A DNA stretch of 64,000 nucleotides. It comes from Rhizophagus irregularis (lineage: Eukaryota > Glomeromycota > Glomeromycetes > Glomerales > Glomeraceae). The stretch covers positions 5,543,001-5,607,000 of the forward strand of contig NC_089433.1 of assembly GCF_026210795.1 (NCBI RefSeq). Reading direction: 5' to 3'. A program made the translations under genes and the position numbers. Positions 35,560 through 46,741 of this stretch are shown piece after piece; within the stretch, counting starts at the first letter, position 1; every line of letters begins with the position of its first letter. The notes below the pieces were generated by a model, which was not told where the DNA came from, made no database searches, and saw only the letters and a list, made by a program, of their open reading frames with translations.

Positions 35560-36295
35560 TATTGCATTTATTAAAAAAAAATCATTATTGTTATAACAAT
35601 ATCAAAATGATATCATTTCATTATATCAAAACGATATCATATTAATATCGTATTTACTTTTTATTTTTCATTATTGTTATAACAATATCGAAATGATATC
35701 GATTTGATGTTTCGTCAATATCGTTATGATGTCGATTAGATAATTATAAAGTGTTATCTTTACGATATCATATTGATATTGAATTAATGTTGGAACGATA
35801 TCATATTAATATTGTATTTACTTTCTATTTTTCATTATTGTTATAATAATATCGAAATGATATCAATTTGATGTTTCGTCAATATCGTTATGATGTCGAT
35901 TAGATAATTATAAAGTGATATCTTTACGATATCATATTGATATTGAATTAATGTTGGAACAATATCATATTAATATTGTATTTACTTTCTATTTTTCATT
36001 ATTGTTATAACAATATCGAAATATCGAAATGATATCGATTTGATGTTTCGTCAATATCATTATGATGTCGATTAGATAATTATAAAGTGATATCTTTACG
36101 ATATTATATTGATATTAAATTAATGTTGAAACGATATCATATTAATATCGTATTTACTTCCCATTTTTCAAAAAATTCATTATTGTTATAACAATATCGA
36201 AATGATATCGATCTGATATTTTTTCAAACAAATATCTTTACGATATCATTTCGATATATTGAATTAATATTGAAATGATATCATTGCGATATCAT
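35560..36295. repeat. AT-rich satellite, period about 165 bp, with GATATC-rich units
   Basis: Units share attattgttataacaatat, gatgtttcgtcaatatcg and gatgtcgattagataatt, with starts near 35653, 35818 and 35981 and a variant near 36145. The array is cut by the hAT element at 36296, and GATATC-rich sequence resumes at 41455-41530. Confidence 0.85.
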
Positions 36296-36596
36296 TAAGG
36301 TTGCTTGCCGAAACTAAAGGGTTTCGGCAGAATGGCGTACGCGAAACTGCCGAAACTAGTTTCGCGAAATCATCAAGAAATGCCGAAACTGCGAAACCTA
36401 TCAAAATCGCAAAACTGCCGTAACTTGCCAAAACTGTTTCGGCGTTTCGGCAATACTTTCTATATGATTTAATTAGAGTTTCAGCATTTAAACAATTTAT
36501 AAGAATAAAGACAATATGATTTTTTGTATGTAAATATTTATTTTATAATATTTAATATTAAACTAATAAAATATACGATTAAAAATATAATAAAAA

Positions 36597-38035
36597 TTAA
36601 AATTTAATAATATCTTTATCTTCTATGTGGGACCTGCTTCTACCTCTTCTTCTATCTCTACTTCTGTCCCGTCTTCTATCTCTACTTCTATCTCGTCTTC
36701 TATCTCTACTTCTTGATCTACTTCTTGATCGAGACCTAGATCGCGACCTTCTTCTTTCCCTTCACAATCTATATTCATATTGACGTTGATCATGCACAGC
36801 ATGCCGCCGTCGATACTCTCGTCTAAACAGATCTAAAATCCAATAAAAATATTAATGAATTGAATGAATTGCCTAAATAAAATTAATTTAAAATAATAAT
36901 TAATAATAATTACCGGTTTGTAACCAGAATTCATCGTTCATATCAGCAAAACACGCTCTATCGAAACTATTTGGGCTTATAATAGGAATGTCGTCATCAT
37001 TATTATTTATTATCCTACTGAGGTTTTCATAACCTCGTTTGAGGGCATTCCATTTTGTTTGGCATTGCCTAGGTGTCGCTGCAAATCCCGTTGTAACGAA
37101 TATACTTGTGTCCGAAATTATTTTAGTATTACGGAAATACATAATTACGTAATTCTGTAATTATTAAGTAATTCATTAGAAAAACTCCGTATTCCGTAAT
37201 TAATTTCGGACTCCGTAATTAATTTCGTATTACGAAAATATTTGGCCAGAATTAGCCTTAATTTTTGCCGATTTATATATAAAAACTTTAATAAATAATA
37301 ACTCGGCACTCAGGCGATCCGTTTTGGATGATCTTACTACCATTTGATTCGTCTCGATAAGGCGATTCTAATGGTAGTAAGATCATTTAAATCCAATCAC
37401 TAGATCGCGCTCCGATACCAATAACTTTTAAATATTTATAGCATAATAGCTCCGTCAATTTCAATGCTAGAAAGATGATCTTACCGTACCGCCATTAGAA
37501 TCGTCTCGTCATAACGAATCGAATGGTGGTAAATTCATTCAAATCTAATCACTAGATCGTGCTCCGACACCAAAATTCATTAAATGTTTATAGTAAATTA
37601 ACTCCATCAATATCGGTGCTATAGAAATGAAACACATATCATTAGATTCGTCTCGATGAGACGAATCGAATGTAGTAAGATCATCGAAATCGGATCACTA
37701 GATCCTGAGATATTCGCAATTTCGCACTATTATGCAAATTTCGGAATTTTGGAATACGTAATTAATTTCGTAACACGTAATTAATTACGTAATTACGTAA
37801 TTAATTACGATTTCGTAATTTCGGATTTCGGATTTGCCAATTGAATTTCGGAAACAACTATAGTAACGAACACCCTATTTGCTATTATTGTTCATGCATT
37901 TACATGATGACAGTTTGCAATTCTTTCGAATTGCTGATGTAAGTTTCTTCATTCCGCGATTGATTGCCTAGCTGCGTTAATCGTCTATTGGAATACTGGT
38001 GGTGGCGGTGGGACAAAAGGTACTAATGCTGCCAT
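36597..38035 (-). pseudogene. SANT-like/RS-rich partner gene of the hAT element
   Basis: The reading starts at ATG 38035 with MAALVPFVPPPPPVFQ and then meets TAG, TGA and TGA codons in a recognisable SANT-like frame (NAARQSIAE, NLHQQFERIA). The MITE at 37101-37862 interrupts it at FVT. It resumes as TTGFAATPRQCQTKWNALKR, then GYENLSRIINNN and NSFDRACFADMNDEFWLQT. A second exon (36835-36597, after a TTTTAG acceptor) has FRREYRRRHAVHDQRQYEYR, then a TGA, then an Arg/Ser repeat. Myb/SANT partners are established for PIF/Harbinger transposons, so finding one within hAT borders is unusual. Confidence 0.6.
37101..37862. mobile_element. 762-bp MITE nested in the SANT-like gene, TSD GTAACGAA
   Basis: Ends TATACTTGTGTCCGAAATTA and, inverted, TATAGTTGTTTCCGAAATTC, flanked by GTAACGAA at 37093-37100 and 37863-37870. 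The interior has alternating TTACGTAATTA palindromes and TCGTCTCG-type blocks similar to those in the foldback element at 15792-17006. Confidence 0.88.
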
Positions 38036-38039
38036 TTTT

Positions 38040-38640
38040 TATTTTTATGATTTTTTCGTAACTTGAAAATTAAATACAATTTGAAAATTAAAATACAATT
38101 TAGTTTTGAATTGCGAAAAAAAATTCAAATTTCATAATATTTATAATAATTTTAAAATTCATTATAATGTTTAAAACATGAACTGATGAACATAATAACA
38201 TTCTACATAATTAAAGTATTTGTAACAAAATAAACACAGTTTTGATTCTAATGTAATAAATTTAATTAACGCAGTTCTAAATTTTTTTTGTAACGCAGTT
38301 CTTAAAATTTATTGATCTAATGTAATAAATTTAATTAACGAAGTCCTTAAAACTTATTGATTCTAATATAATATGCTTATCCTTATTCCTTAATTAAATT
38401 GCACTATTTTTAAAATATAATATGCTTATCCTTATTCCTTAATTAAATTGCAATGTTTTAAAATATAATATAAAATTACAATTGCCTGCATTGCCTGCAT
38501 AATTATATGTTAACTGGACTTTGATCGCGAATATTTTGCCCTGCATAATTACATTATTTATTTCCTAAATAGTATCATTATTTAAATCACATGATATTAG
38601 AATTAATTCTCATTGGATTAACTATTGTAATTATTTCTTA
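38040..38640. repeat. Spacer with two local tandem duplications inside the hAT element
   Basis: About 69 bp containing aatgtaataaatttaattaa is repeated near 38250 and 38318. A block containing atgcttatccttattcctta is repeated near 38390 and 38422. No gene. Confidence 0.6.
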
Positions 38641-38646
38641 TTATTA

Positions 38647-40946
38647 TTATTTCTCATTATCATCATAATTATCGTCATTATTATCACCGTCATCCATACC
38701 TAATACATCATCTATATCATAATCATAGTCACCTTCTCCGGGTCTCTTGTTATTACCACTATCATCAACTTCATCATTTTCCGCATTATTTTCATCTGAA
38801 TCATCCAATATCATATCTCTTGGAATATCGCCGATTTCACTAGTAATTGAATCATGCGATAAATTAACAAATTGATCAATCCATAGACTTTCGATTACTA
38901 CACGGCAATTGTCTTCGGGTATTATTTCGCCGCTTGTAGTTAATCTCTGAGTAGAAGTTTGCTCCTCATTATATTCCTCATCGTCATCTTCTGCAAAAGC
39001 TTCTGCAATACGTATATTGATCTCATCATCACTAAGACGAGTATTCTTTTTTTGATCAATTCCATAAAATCCAAGTTCAGTTTTTGAATTGGATTTCCAA
39101 TACAAAATTAATTTGCACATGGATTCTAGTTTATCCACATTAAGATTTAAGCGATATTTATGAAATAGCCATCCTAAAGTCGAAAATCCATGTTCGCAAG
39201 TTGCTGAGTTAGGACATATTGTAAATAGATAACTTGCAATTCTTGACAGGGCATCTGGTTCTAGTTCGGTATTAATATATTTCTACCAATTTACGGGATT
39301 ATCTTTAGCAAAACTGATATCTAGATCAAATGGCTCTTGCTCATTAATATATTTCTGTATTTGATCACATAAAGTTTCAGCTTCGTAATGGTCAAAACCT
39401 AAATTTTTCCCGATTGAAGCTGCACATTTGATAATTCTCATGAGGGCGCATTTTTTAAGTGGCGCGTTTCTAAATCTGGGATCCATAAAAAAACAAGTAA
39501 TATACTTATCATCATCGAACTCATCAAATCTTTCATTTATTACTTTAATACAATGACTTCGGAATGCAGAATTTAATGATTTGGGTAACTTTTTTAATGT
39601 AGCTGCAAGTTTTGCCAAGCTCAGAAAACAATCTGCAAGTGTAGCTCTTCTCGATTCTAATGAAAGTACCGCTTTTCTTAGAGGATCCAGAACAAATCCA
39701 AGAACTCGTAAATTTGAAAAAAAATTTTTTGATTGAATAATCAGTTTTATTTTATCATTTGTTAGCACTTTATCGTGATCGCTGGCCATTTCTTCTAGTG
39801 CTGATTCCAAATTTATTGCTGAATTTACGGATTCACTAGCAGTAGTCCAGCGTGTCTTGCAATATAATTTTAATCCTCCTCCACTAATTCCTTTTTCTTT
39901 AATTATTTGAGCAAGTTTTGCATTAGCCTGATGAGAACTTCTAAAAAAGGTTGTCAAAATATTAACACGTTTTAATAAAAGTTTCCCAAACTTCTCCTTG
40001 ACGATGTCGCATGCAATTAAATTGATAGAATGTGCAACGCATCGCACATTTTCAATCTTTGGATGATTCTCATGTATAATTTTTCGTGCATTACGAACAT
40101 TGGCCGCATTATTGGAAACTACAGCACATATTTGATCTTCTCCAATACCTTCTATAACCTTTTCAATTACCGTAACTAGATATTCTGCAGTGTGCGAATT
40201 TTCAGACAAATCAGAAAGTTGATAAAGATATTCTTTACGCGACGGAGTCATTACAATGAAGTTCCAAATTGAACGATGTGTACCAGACGTCCAACCATCA
40301 AAGGCTAAATTATAAATTAATATTATATAGTAAGTAAGATTAAATAAAAATGACGTATGATAGCCTATTTAATTTAACAAACCTAACGTTAAATTCGTTT
40401 CCTTTTCAAGCTCAGAATTAACTTTGAAGTTCACTTGAGCTAATTCACGTTCAAGTAGTTGATTTACTAATACTTCCCTTGTTGGTGTATTATACTCGGC
40501 ATTAAGCTCTTTTATAAAATTGATGAAAAAGGGATGTTCCACTACTCTAAACGCAATTCTGCACGCAATAAAAAATTTAACTAATGCATGATTAATTCGT
40601 GTACATCTTTGTTCGTTAAGCTTCATTGAATCATAGTAATCATCCATGTTACTTTGACCTTCAGAGTATTTTCTTTTTTGGATACTTGGACTTATCTTGC
40701 CGTTCCATTACTTTAGTCATATACCTTCTAACAACTGCTGCTGGCGCATCTGGACAATGGTTTGAAAGATGCTTCGAGCTTTGAAACTTTACCGCGTGAC
40801 CATGTATTCTTACAGTACTTGCAGGAGGCGGCAAATTTGCCAGAACCAACAGCTTCTCCTTTATTAATATCTTCCCAAATGCTATTAGGTGGCTGACCTC
40901 TTCTATTTTTCTTTTTAATGGGTGAATCTTCTATGTGATCAGTCAT
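38647..40946 (-). pseudogene. hAT transposase with BED finger, inactivated
   Basis: Segment order on the minus strand. The BED finger comes first (from ATG 40946: RRGQPPNSIWEDINKGEAVG, ASCKYCKNTW), with a small indel before LSNHCPDAPAAVV that shifts the frame. After a second frame change comes 40647-40378 (MDDYYDSMKLNEQRCTRINH). An intron (about 40377-40308) leads to AFDGWTSGTHRSIWNFIV and then 40251-39283 (DQICAVVSNNAANVRNARKI, NVRCVAHSINLIACDI, CKTRWTTASESV). At 39285 a TAG replaces a codon in NW-stop-KYIN. The frame continues through the dimerisation motif (NSATCEHGFSTLGWLFHKYR) to an acidic tail ending at 38647. This is the RNase-H-like catalytic core and hATC domain of hAT transposases. 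As read, it cannot give a full-length protein. Confidence 0.9.
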
Positions 40947-41634
40947 TTGAAACAGTTTATTATTAATTTTATTATTAAGAAAACGGAAGAAAGTAAAAGA
41001 AACTTTAGTTCAGTGTTAAAGGAGATGACGGAATTGGGTTTATTAAATGCATGTTACGCATTTTCCTTTAATGAATATAAGCCCCTTATAAAAAAACTGT
41101 AAAAACGTGTAATATCATAATATTAATATGGGAGTTAGAAATGAAAATTCTAACACTAGATAAAGCTTAAAAGAACTAAGACGACGGTAAAATATTGAAG
41201 TTTAATCTTTTATCTGTAGATTATTTGATCATCTAAATTATATTATTAATTGGTGTAACTTGGCGTAACTATATGCAAATCTTATGATCAACTATGTCAA
41301 AACTACAGAGAAACCTATTATAGAGGTTTCGGCATGTTTCGGCAGTTTCACAATTTTGACAGGTTTCACAGTTTCGGCGTTTCGGCGTTTCGGCACTATA
41401 TAAGAGGTTTCACCTTTTGGCATTAGGCCAAACAGGTTTCGGCAAGCAACCTTAGATATCATAATGATATCATTTGCAAATCGATATCGCCATGATATTT
41501 ATTTAACATCATTATTATATCAATTTGGTATTGTTTAAAAATTCAAGGTTTCTGTAAAGCATTTGTCTTCCAGAGGAATCGCTCAATGAAAATCAAATCG
41601 TAAGAACGGCTTAATACGTGAATTATGTTCATTC

Positions 41635-42430
41635 ATGCTCAGCCTCAAAGAAGATAATGTCAGCTCTACTGAAATCATCAGCTCTTGCGTTAGTTTAGAG
41701 AATTTGATTTTGGGTTCTGCCCAGCACTTATCTTATTTATTTGAAATAGCAATAAAATCCAGTCAGCAGGAAATATTAGACTGGTACAATTATTCTTTTG
41801 AATTTGAGAGTAAGGTTGATGCTCTTATGGCTGATGGTAGAATTAAGGATAAAACGGTAAGATCAACGATTTACAAGGAAATGAAACCATTTCTCCTTAC
41901 TAAAATCACACAAGCTAACTTGCGCAAGAAAACTCATAGGGCTAGAAAACATCTTATGTTATTTGGGAAAAATGGGATTAGACTAGATAAAATTAAGCTA
42001 GTCTTATATAGCGCAACTGAGATTTTGAAACTGACTAACGTACAAATCCAAAATGTCATAAAAAAATATACTAGTGATCATCAGAGTCATATGACTTTAA
42101 TAAAAACCGTTCTCTCAGGGAACGATCAGATTAAGACTGAAGTAAGTACATCAGCAAATATATTATCTGTATCTTCCTCCAGTCAATCTAAGCCCGATCA
42201 TTCCTATTTTCGCAACAAGATATTGGATCAATATCCTAATCTATATAAAGAATGTAGTAGTGAAAATTTTGATTATTATGGGATTACTGATGAGACAACA
42301 TGCAGAAACTATATCTGCCCATTATGCAAATTAGGTTGTTTTCTCAAATTAAACTTTTTTTGAATAATATTATAAAACAGGATCTTACTTTATTAAATGT
42401 GAACAGCGTGAAATTGAGATAACTGCATAG
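41635..42430 (+). CDS. Unrecognised protein, 249 aa, expanded lineage family
   Basis: Two exons, 41635-42334 and 42381-42430, join in phase (750 nt). Helical throughout (LILGSAQHLSYLFEIAIKSS, ILDWYNYSFEFESKVDALMA, DKTVRSTIYKEMKPFL), with a C-terminal CPLCKLGSYFIKCEQREIEI that could bind zinc. The pattern is typical of uncharacterised multi-copy proteins of Rhizophagus. A related, broken copy follows at 42603-43046. Function unknown. Confidence 0.55.
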
Positions 42431-42602
42431 TCTCATTATTTTATAATACTGCATTTCATTATGTGATATTTTTTTACAGGTCAACTACTGACTAATTAAA
42501 TTTAAATTGATTCATATAAAAAGCAACATGACCAAGTCCAATAAAATATTAACTCCCAAATATCTGGATTAGCATGCCAAATTAAGTGGGTTACCAAGCG
42601 TT

Positions 42603-43046
42603 TTGACAGATAAGATTCGTTCCAATTTATGCAAAAGATATAAAAAAGAAACTGGAAATGAGCCATGGCAAGCATCAAGAGCTGTGACAAATATGTCAAC
42701 AAAATCTCAAGCCTCTGATTTCAAGCCTATCACTTTCGAAGTCAGACCTGATCCAGAATTAATTATCAAATCCGTCTTAGAGCAATTCCCATACTTGAAA
42801 TTCGGAAATAGTTTCAGAGGGATTGATAATTATAATTTTACATCACCTTAGCCGTGGAGCTCACCATGTCCTATTTGCGATGGAAAACATGGGAATTATG
42901 GATTACATGGCTCATGGTACTGCGAAAATGGGAATCAGCTCCCTTATGATCCTGAATTAGCGAAGTTCTATTCTCAAGATAAGTTGGAATATTGTCTTAC
43001 CTGCAACACTTCAAGTAATAAACTAAAGTTCGCAATTGTACTGTAG
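42603..43046 (+). pseudogene. Second member of the 41635 family with an in-frame stop
   Basis: The frame encodes SNLCKRYKKETGNEPWQASR, then LEQFPYLKFGNSFRGIDNYN, like the SYFRNKILDQYPNLYKE and YYGI block of the upstream gene. After a TAG at about 42849 the same frame gives CPICDGKHGNYGLHGSWYCE and YCLTCNTSSNKLKFAIVL, ending at 43046. The paired cysteines (CPIC, CLTC) match a zinc-ribbon-like end. Confidence 0.5.
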
Positions 43047-43206
43047 TATAGGACAAAAACAGATCATGTGAAATCAATCACCCGAAAAAATGTACTCATT
43101 GCCATGATAAATGCACTGCCGAAATAATAGGACTGTGCAAATTCCAAAGTAAATGAAATTTTGGTCATATGAGAATTTTTTTTTATTATATTAATATTTA
43201 TATATC

Positions 43207-43431
43207 ATGCCGAATCTCTTAACAAACAATCAGGATAGTACAGCTTATAAAGAGCTGGAAGGCGCTTTGCTAAGGCAGAACTGCTTTGAAAAATGGCATA
43301 TATTTAGGGGATGGAAGCATGGATGTAAGGTTTGTGAGGAATGCGATCATCACTCACATCTGTATTGCAAAAGGTGTAAGAAGGTGGCGGAAGGAATTTA
43401 TAAGCGATGTGAATGTCCTCAAGTAATTTGA
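43207..43431 (+). CDS. Small cysteine-rich protein, 74 aa, possibly zinc-binding
   Basis: Starts MPNLLTNNQDSTAYKELEGA and has a dense cysteine/histidine block (CKVCEECDHHSHLYCKRCKK, then CECP) at about residues 39-71. The CxxCxxC...CxxC spacing suggests a zinc ribbon, but no family is recognised. It could also be a leftover exon of the neighbouring family. Confidence 0.35.
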   Translation: MPNLLTNNQDSTAYKELEGALLRQNCFEKWHIFRGWKHGCKVCEECDHHSHLYCKRCKKVAEGIYKRCECPQVI

Positions 43432-43439
43432 TCAATAAA

Positions 43440-43960
43440 GCAAATGGTGCAAATTTACCAGACATTTTAGGAATTGTGTGAAGCAAATTGTGCTATTATT
43501 TTTTTTTATTATAGCTTGATAAATCAATGCGCAGTAATATTATAGTAATCGTTACATTTATCACGGGAACAAGTAATAATTTATTCTCAAACTTTCTCGA
43601 ACATTCTCAAAAATTATGTATAACCCCTTGATGATCCTTATATATGGATAGCGTTAAATTCTTTATTGTTAAATTAAGGGGATGTCGTTGATCAGGTTTT
43701 TGTGATGCGATCATATTAACGTAATTTTCCCCAAAAGCTTATTCCAAGATCGATCCTGCAAATTATATAAAAAGGTGATGTCCCTGTTAATGAGCCCTTT
43801 TATCCGCCTTGTGCAAGTAAAACAAAACCATTATTAAAATCATTGGTATTAACAATCAAACGAACTCGTATTTTCCGCAAAGTAATAATAAAGTAAGTTG
43901 TTTATTGCTCGGCTAACTTCTTGAAACATGCCATCATGATGTTAATCGATTTTCCACCTT
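43440..43960. other. AT-rich spacer, nothing recognised
   Basis: No ORF, repeat or RNA gene is supported. Confidence 0.5.
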
Positions 43961-43965
43961 TATAG

Positions 43966-44337
43966 ATGTTCCAAAATAAAACGGACGTATTACCCTTCTT
44001 GTTATATATCGGCATTTTGATCTTCGCCGAGAAAATCTTTGACTATCATCATGTGTATAATAGGCGCAGTGAAATAACGAAAATATTATCTAATCTAATC
44101 GAAGCCACGTGTCTCATCAGCGCAGTAAAATTGCTGTGGCTTTCCTATCATCTGATTTTCAGCATCAACAAAATTTGGCGCAGTATCGTACTGGCGATAA
44201 AAAAATCGACATACCTTTATTATAACGCTCTAAACAACAAATTTCCTAAATATAAGGCGGAATGGAATGTTGTGAAAATGAATCGTAGTGGTAAGTGTGA
44301 ATCGGAATTATTATTTTTTTTTTACATCAGTTGCTAA
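43966..44337 (+). CDS. Possible small membrane protein, 123 aa
   Basis: The ORF begins MFQNKTDVLPFLLYIGILIF and has a second hydrophobic segment around ATCLISAVKLLWLSYHLIFS. An AG lies right before the ATG (tttatag), so it may be an exon rather than a whole gene. No family recognised. Confidence 0.25.
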   Translation: MFQNKTDVLPFLLYIGILIFAEKIFDYHHVYNRRSEITKILSNLIEATCLISAVKLLWLSYHLIFSINKIWRSIVLAIKKSTYLYYNALNNKFPKYKAEWNVVKMNRSGKCESELLFFFYISC

Positions 44338-44339
44338 TC

Positions 44340-44746
44340 TCCCGAATTTATGTGCGGGAAAATTTATTTCGGAAATCTAGTATAATAAAAGAGTGTGGGG
44401 ATGAGAATCTCGTAGATAGCAATAGTGTAGAAATAAATTAGGTGTAGAAGTTTATAAAAAGTCTGAGAGAGCAAAGAAGTAAATTGATGCTGGGCATTAA
44501 ATGGCCTAGGATCCGCGTACTCCCTCCCTCTTTGATAGCATCATACACTTCATTTGCTTCTCTAGCATTTCCGCACCATATCATATATTATCACTTATCT
44601 TTTTCTCATAATAAAGTTTTCACTCGGATCAATCGTGTATGTATACATTTTAAAGTGTATGTTATTAATTAAATATGATCGAGAATGGCTGATAAGAGGC
44701 TGGCGACTATCAAGAGATAACTTGAATACCCACTGACTCATAAGTT
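44340..44746. other. Spacer before the GC-rich motif array
   Basis: No supported gene. Short open frames have no recognisable motif. Confidence 0.45.
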
Positions 44747-45023
44747 CACCGCCGATTGACCGGCCGACATGAATTATGGCTTCTCCTACGTATCAAAAGA
44801 TACAAAGGGAAGTTCTCACCGCCGATTGACCGGCCGACACAAGAAACTTCGGCAAAATCAGCGGATCAACTGCTACCGCCGATTGACCGGCCGACGCGAG
44901 TAGTTGTTAGACACCAAGCAACTCAATACTTCACCGCCGATTGACCGGCCGACATGAAGTATGGCTTCTCCTAAGTATCTAAAGATACAAAGGGAAGTTC
45001 TCACCGCCGATTGACCGGCCGTC
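44747..45023 (+). repeat. Five regularly spaced copies of a GC-rich motif
   Basis: The core CCGCCGATTGACCGGCCG, within a nearly constant 21-22-bp repeat, starts at about 44747, 44817, 44875, 44932 and 45002. The intervals alternate about 70, 57, 58 and 70 bp. The first and fourth spacers are near-identical (gcttctccta, aagatacaaagggaagttct). The motif is far richer in G+C than its surroundings and contains the semi-palindrome CCGATTGACCGG. Confidence 0.9.
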
Positions 45024-45249
45024 ACGAGAAACTTCAGCATAGTTGCATCCTCAAGTATAATATCGAAAAAAAAGCGACATGCGACTATTATAAAATTCAG
45101 TGATCGACAAAAGAACGGCCAATCAAAATACGGCATGGAGATATGATTGTTAAAAAATTATCGCGTAACGCGTAACTTGATCATCACTATACATTATAAA
45201 TTTATTTCTCGCGTAACTTGATCCGCTTTACCTTAATTATAAATTCTTA
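45024..45249. promoter_or_regulatory. Upstream region of the 45250 ORF
   Basis: Contains a repeated gcgtaacttgatc (near 45172 and 45215) and no clear TATA box. Confidence 0.3.
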
Positions 45250-45723
45250 ATGACAGCAACTTTAAGAACAACAAAATACATGCACTATACATTGCCCGAC
45301 AGTATTGGCGAAGAAACGATTGTAAATGAATACTTTAAAAAAGTCGAAGCTCAATACTGGCAACTGAAGCATTACCTTAACTATCGTCTTAAAAATGAAA
45401 GAGTAATCATACCCTGGGTACAAATTTATGAAGATTGGTTACAATCGCTTAAAAACATTAGGGGAACAAACCATAAAGGAATGCCGGGCTGTGTATCTTC
45501 ACTATGTATCGAACTACTTAACGTAACTAATAGCTTTGAAGGTGTTTCGGTCCTAGAAAGTTGCATGCAGTGGTATAATAAATTCTATGAGCGTAATTTC
45601 GAATTGCAGTTCGCAGAAAGAGTACGGCAATTAGAAACAGATATATTACATTGTAGCTTTTCATCTCAGAGAATGGCTGGATTAACAAATGAGGTAAGAG
45701 ACAGGAGGAATGAGTCAACCTGA
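45250..45723 (+). CDS. Upstream ORF, 157 aa, possibly the N-terminus of the next gene
   Basis: An open frame from MTATLRTTKYMHYTLPDSIG to RRNEST, helical and aromatic-rich (YWQLKHYLNYRLKNERVIIP). It overlaps the ATG of the next coding frame (45710) by 14 nt. Either these are two genes or a small frameshift splits one gene. Similar two-part proteins appear to be common in this lineage, and I favour one gene. Confidence 0.4.
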   Translation: MTATLRTTKYMHYTLPDSIGEETIVNEYFKKVEAQYWQLKHYLNYRLKNERVIIPWVQIYEDWLQSLKNIRGTNHKGMPGCVSSLCIELLNVTNSFEGVSVLESCMQWYNKFYERNFELQFAERVRQLETDILHCSFSSQRMAGLTNEVRDRRNEST

Positions 45724-46741
45724 AGATCATAGTGCTCGAGGTTGGGATGATGCTATTAACAATACAATCATTAGTAATACCGATTCAGATATTTTAATGA
45801 ATACAAAAAAATTAATGAAGGAAACATTGCCAAAGTTGTAAGTAGGAAAATTTCATTGTAATTTATCTAAATTCTAACCAATTTATTATTTTATAGTTTA
45901 AAGGCTTTTTCATTAACTACTCTTAACCCATTGAGAGACATAACTATATTAGAGAAACCGCACTTGAACCAGTTTGTACACCCAATTATGGACTCGGCAT
46001 TGTGGATCTTTGCGAAAGTTTATTATATATAGTAAGTGACTTTGAATTTTCATTTATTGCATAGATTGCATTGATGACTAAAAGTGCTTTGCATTGTTCA
46101 GCGGAGAAATACCATTGAAAGGTATGAAAACTAAAGTACGTGCAGACGGTGTAGGATTTCTTAATGATGTCATCAATTATCCCATTGTCTGTGGTGAAGG
46201 AGCGAGGCCTGGAGCATCACAACAAAAAAGTGTTGATGATGATGTAAAAAACGCAAAAAGTATGGTAGAACTTTATAATAATATTGTCATTTCAGAGGCT
46301 GATGCTCATCGACAACTATTTACGGACTTGAAAACATATGGAATTACTGCGTTCAAAACTGAGGTTTCGTTAACTATGATGGATTTTCGCAGTATGTGAT
46401 GTAAACTTGGTTTGAAATATTGCACAAAACCTAGTAATTAACATTATTCAATTTTTCAGGCACACACAGATTGTTCGAAGTCGATAATTTCGGCCTACCA
46501 AGGGATTGGGCTGATATGCCCAACTTTGTGTGGTTATATGAGGCGGTAATAAAATGGGCAGTAAGTACTTTCATACATTTTTTATTTGCACGTGATACGA
46601 CTGATACTAACGAGTTATGCATAAATATAGTTATGCGCTAATGCAACACGTGGTGCGTTAATTGATCATAGAAAGAAAAGAAGGTTAGGTCGGTACTCAG
46701 AAGCAATCAACGCAAAAAAATTATCACGATTAAGAAACTAA
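45710..46741 (+). CDS. Five-exon unknown protein, 254 aa, possible PD-(D/E)XK-like fold
   Basis: Exons 45710-45837, 45897-46031, 46102-46391, 46460-46560 and 46631-46741 join to 765 nt, all in phase. The protein has FVHPIMDSALWIFAKVYY, then GEIPLKGMKTKVRADGVGFL, YPIVCGEGARPGASQQKSVD and AKSMVELYNNIVISEADAHR. It ends in a basic tail (HRKKRRLGRYSE). A conserved R-x-D-G, then hydrophobic strand-G-E, then helix order is compatible with a restriction-nuclease-like core, but the required lysine is not certain. That is inference only. All splice sites are canonical, so the gene is probably expressed. Confidence 0.6.

Larger units (their letters stand above)
36296..41454 (-). mobile_element. 5.16-kb hAT transposon with exact 8-bp TSD
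   Basis: The element begins TAAGGTTGCTTGCCGAAAC and ends with its exact inverse. GATATCAT is found on both sides (36288-36295, 41455-41462). Subterminal regions carry many GTTTCGGCA/TGCCGAAAC motifs, typical of hAT transposase binding sites. It encodes a hAT transposase (38647-40946) and a SANT/RS protein (36597-38035), both minus strand and both broken. Another MITE (37101-37862) is nested inside. Three short elements in the window share its ends. Confidence 0.92.

Noticed and set aside
37093-37870. Earlier reading of the 37-kb MITE as an extension of the hAT subterminal repeats
   Set aside because: It has its own TIRs and exact TSD, so it is a separate insertion.
44747-45023. CRISPR-like appearance of the GC motif array
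   Set aside because: The genome is eukaryotic, two of the four spacers are near-identical, and there are no cas genes. Treated as a tandem array.
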